From assembly GCF_026241135.1 (NCBI RefSeq), contig NZ_JAPFGA010000012.1, forward strand, positions 97,380-161,379: DNA of 64,000 nucleotides, written 5' to 3'. The translations under genes were made by a program, and so were the position numbers. The stretch comes from Galbibacter kalidii (lineage in GTDB: Bacteria > Bacteroidota > Bacteroidia > Flavobacteriales > Flavobacteriaceae). Shown piece after piece: positions 62,294 to 64,000 of this stretch. Numbering within the stretch: the stretch's first letter is position 1; every line of letters begins with the position of its first letter. The notes beneath the pieces are model-generated. The model had not been told where the DNA came from. It saw nothing but the letters and a program-made list of their open reading frames with translations, and searched no databases.

Positions 62294-63130
62294 ACGTGCT
62301 TTTGCATTTAATTTTCCCAGCAATTGCCTTGCAACAGTATTCCCGTATTCTTTTTTCCTGTATTTTGTTATTGAAGTAATTCCTGAAATCACATTGGTGA
62401 GAAACAATTCATCTGCTTTTTGAAGCTCAAAAGGGGAAATAACCGCTTCTGAAAATTCTAATTCTTCCGTTTTTTTAAGGATTTCTATAAGCTGTTTTCT
62501 TAAAATCCCATTCAAACATCCTTCCGTAACAGGTGGTGTTTTTATCGTGTCTCCTTTGACCAAAAATAAATTTCCATTGGTAGCTTCTATCACATTTTTC
62601 TTTTCATTGAGAAGCAAACAATTGTCATATCCATTCTCTTCAGCAAAAACACCAGCGATGACATTCAGTATTTTATTATTTGATTTCAATGTAGACAACA
62701 AACCTGAATTTACGTAGTGGTCTTTATACAATTCCACTTCATAATCAGTTTCAGTCAGTGTGTAAAACGGACTTTCAAGTATTTTGGTTTCAATAATATA
62801 AGACACCTTTTTGTTCGTAGGCGTGTATAGCCCTCCGGCTTCCCTAAAAACTGTTAGTCTGATACGGACTGCCTGATCTTGCCAACCATTTTCGGTAATG
62901 GTTTTTTGAATTTCCCCTTGAAGGAATTCCATCGTAAAATCCATCGGTATCTCCATTCTCAAGATACGCATAGAAGCCATTAAACGAAGGTAATGAGACT
63001 CCCAGAAAAATATTTTGGAGTTGACGACCCTTATCGTTTCAAACAGCGCATCCCCATATCGCAGGCCTCTGTTTTGCTCATTCAAAAAAGGTGTTCCGTC
63101 TTTCAGTATCTTGCCGTTAAAATTAACCAT
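62285..63130 (-). CDS. Class IV PLP-dependent aminotransferase
   Basis: The 281-residue branched-chain/aminodeoxychorismate-lyase-type enzyme has RYGDALFETIRVVNSKIFFW, the PLP-lysine region in LLSTLKSNNKILNVIAGVFA, and NVIEATNGNLFLVKGDTIKT followed by TEGCLNGILRKQLIEILKK. It could be aminodeoxychorismate lyase (PabC, folate synthesis) or another class IV enzyme; the adjacent genes do not decide. The start ATG follows a gap to the START-like gene. Confidence 0.88.
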   Translation of the reverse strand: MVNFNGKILKDGTPFLNEQNRGLRYGDALFETIRVVNSKIFFWESHYLRLMASMRILRMEIPMDFTMEFLQGEIQKTITENGWQDQAVRIRLTVFREAGGLYTPTNKKVSYIIETKILESPFYTLTETDYEVELYKDHYVNSGLLSTLKSNNKILNVIAGVFAEENGYDNCLLLNEKKNVIEATNGNLFLVKGDTIKTPPVTEGCLNGILRKQLIEILKKTEELEFSEAVISPFELQKADELFLTNVISGITSITKYRKKEYGNTVARQLLGKLNAKARLI

Positions 63131-63184
63131 AAAAAAAGCCTTGATAAATCAAGGCACAAATATACTTTTTAAGATTAAAGATTC

Positions 63185-63568
63185 CTAGGTGGATCCCAAT
63201 ACTTGTTTTAGATCAGATATTTGATTTTCCCACAGCATCTTCGATTCATCCATTTCGTCTTCATCGGTAAAGTCGGTAATCATCAAGGAAACATCCTTAG
63301 TTATTTCATCGACAACAATTTTTATTTCAAAAAAGGTGTCTTCTTCGCTTTCCAGCCATCTAAACTTAACCAATTCTCCGCTTTTTTTCCGTACCAGTTT
63401 AGCTTGTTCTTCAGCGCCATCCCAAATAAAGGTAAAAAGTTCTCCTCTGGAATTAACGTTGTCTGCAAACCATTCTGATAAACCTGAAGGCGTTGAGATG
63501 TATTGATATAAAAGTTGTGGTGATGAATGTATGGGGAATTCTAATTCATATTTAACTTTCTCTTCCAT
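63185..63568 (-). CDS. START-like/SRPBCC domain protein
   Basis: The 127-residue protein has the helix-grip fold pattern of START/SRPBCC domains: VKYELEFPIHSSPQLLYQYI, STPSGLSEWFADNVNSRGEL, KFRWLESEEDTFFEIKIVVD. Such domains hold hydrophobic ligands; no ligand is known for this family, which is common in flavobacteria next to the class IV aminotransferase. It is cytoplasmic, with no signal. It diverges from the tRNA-Met unit. Confidence 0.85.
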   Translation of the reverse strand: MEEKVKYELEFPIHSSPQLLYQYISTPSGLSEWFADNVNSRGELFTFIWDGAEEQAKLVRKKSGELVKFRWLESEEDTFFEIKIVVDEITKDVSLMITDFTDEDEMDESKMLWENQISDLKQVLGST

Positions 63569-63655
63569 ATAAAAATCTTTATTTTATCAAGTGACAATAT
63601 AATTATTTCTGATTAACTGACTTAACTTTTGTATAAAAATATTTTATGTCTTTGG

Positions 63656-63686
63656 TTTGATTAAGATGAATTTGTTTCTATATTTG
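63656..63686 (+). promoter_or_regulatory. Complete Bacteroidota promoter for tRNA-Met
   Basis: A -33 TTTG at 63656-63659 and a -7 TATATTTG at 63679-63686 are separated by exactly 19 bp, the classical spacing. This is the clearest promoter in the window. Transcription should begin at about 63691. Confidence 0.75.
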
Positions 63687-63690
63687 CACC

Positions 63691-63742
63691 CGCCTACGCA
63701 AAATACATTTTGCTCCGGCGGGAAATCCCGCTAAAATAGGCG
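63691..63742 (+). other. Folded three-stem leader ahead of tRNA-Met
   Basis: An outer stem CGCCTA (63691-63696) with TAGGCG (63737-63742) encloses two hairpins: GCAAAA with TTTTGC (63698-63713) and GCGGG with CCCGC (63718-63731). The outer stem starts right where transcription is expected. It may be a pre-tRNA leader that RNase P removes, or a repeat. The complementarity is seen; the role is inferred. Confidence 0.5.
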
Positions 63743-63756
63743 TTACATAAAGAAAT

Positions 63757-63830
63757 GGCGAGGTAGCTCAGGTGGTTAGAGCGTCGGATTCATAACCCGG
63801 AGGTCTCGGGTTCAAGTCCCGATCTCGCTA
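63757..63830 (+). tRNA. tRNA-Met (CAT)
   Basis: The 74-nt cloverleaf has acceptor GGCGAGG paired with TCTCGCT (G-U at both ends), D-arm GCTCAGGTGGTTAGAGC, anticodon loop TTCATAA with CAT at 63791-63793, and T-arm TCGGGTTCAAGTCCCGA. It reads as elongator rather than initiator Met, since the first acceptor pair is formed. No CCA is encoded. Confidence 0.95.
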
Positions 63831-63834
63831 CAAA

Positions 63835-63871
63835 AAATCCCTCAATAGCAGTCCAATGTTTTGAGGGATTT
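63835..63871 (+). terminator. Terminator after tRNA-Met
   Basis: AAATCCCTCAA (63835-63845) and TTGAGGGATTT (63861-63871) make an 11-bp perfect stem with a 15-nt loop just after the tRNA. The last 129 bases to the right edge hold no gene I can support. Confidence 0.8.
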
Positions 63872-64000
63872 GTCATTTTATGCAACCCTTGAAGGGTTCG
63901 GAACGGATCAAGCACAATTGTTGTGTTTATGCAAAAATTGTTGTTAATCTATACAGGAAGAACTCTACATTTTTCACTCCTCTAAACTGTGCTCTAAAGG

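Noticed and set aside
63880..64000. Open frame of 40 codons running to the right edge
   Set aside because: Length is within chance expectation, cut by the edge, and no family is recognisable.

Overview
ORGANISM. The window reads as chromosomal DNA of a member of the Flavobacteriaceae (Bacteroidota). The evidence is a SusC/SusD pair, several families typical of flavobacteria (DUF4159, DUF4290, DUF3822, a THUMP-like methyltransferase, a DnaX without zinc cysteines), Bacteroidota-type promoters (TAnnTTTG -7 boxes), a tRNA without an encoded CCA end, low G+C, and dispersed hairpin repeats of the flavobacterial kind. No phage, plasmid, CRISPR array or rRNA operon was seen. LAYOUT. 1-820: two back-to-back toxin-antitoxin type loci, one cut by the left edge, around a palindromic operator candidate. 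826-3953: DUF4159 protein, AI-2E transporter, SAM methyltransferase. 4038-14437: a sugar-use locus with a LacI-type regulator, SusC, SusD, a double-domain DUF1080 (3-keto-glycoside hydrolase family) lipoprotein, a Tat-exported Gfo/Idh oxidoreductase, a small coding-like remnant and glucuronate isomerase. The space before susC holds palindromic operator candidates. 14513-21208: TPR protein, GyrA, divergent ClpC. 21288-21553: a MITE-like element. 21590-26773: RimK-type ligase fused to a retropepsin-like domain, a small hypothetical gene, HutH, and the NAD(P)HX repair enzyme. 26878-31902: threonine operon thrA-thrB-thrC preceded by an unannotated 35-codon leader peptide rich in Thr and Ile codons. 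31986-33050: a GluR0-like ligand-gated potassium channel. 33322-41853: GcvT, an epimerase-like protein, PCD, YebC, then a minus-strand run of acyltransferase, iron ADH, HAD, KdsB, DUF4126 and a RecD-like helicase. 41963-46969: a hypothetical gene, DUF3822, RsmD, RNase P RNA, DnaX and MiaE. 46966-50484: Ppx, Ppk1 and SixA on the minus strand. 50492-50806: a 21-bp tandem array. 50884-57436: PdxH, RNase Z, PyrB/PyrR, MurA and others on the minus strand. 57536-62293: ATPase, RecQ, Fmt, HU, YqgE. 62285-63568: class IV aminotransferase and START-like protein. 63757-63830: tRNA-Met behind a structured leader. HOW IT FITS TOGETHER. Most of the window is housekeeping. The parts worth attention are the thr leader attenuator, the glycoside locus, the GluR0-like channel, MurA with Asp in place of the fosfomycin-target Cys, the repeat embedded in RNase P RNA, the MITE, the 21-bp array, and the folded leader ahead of tRNA-Met. 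All calls come from reading the sequence and recognising families; no searches or folding programs were run.
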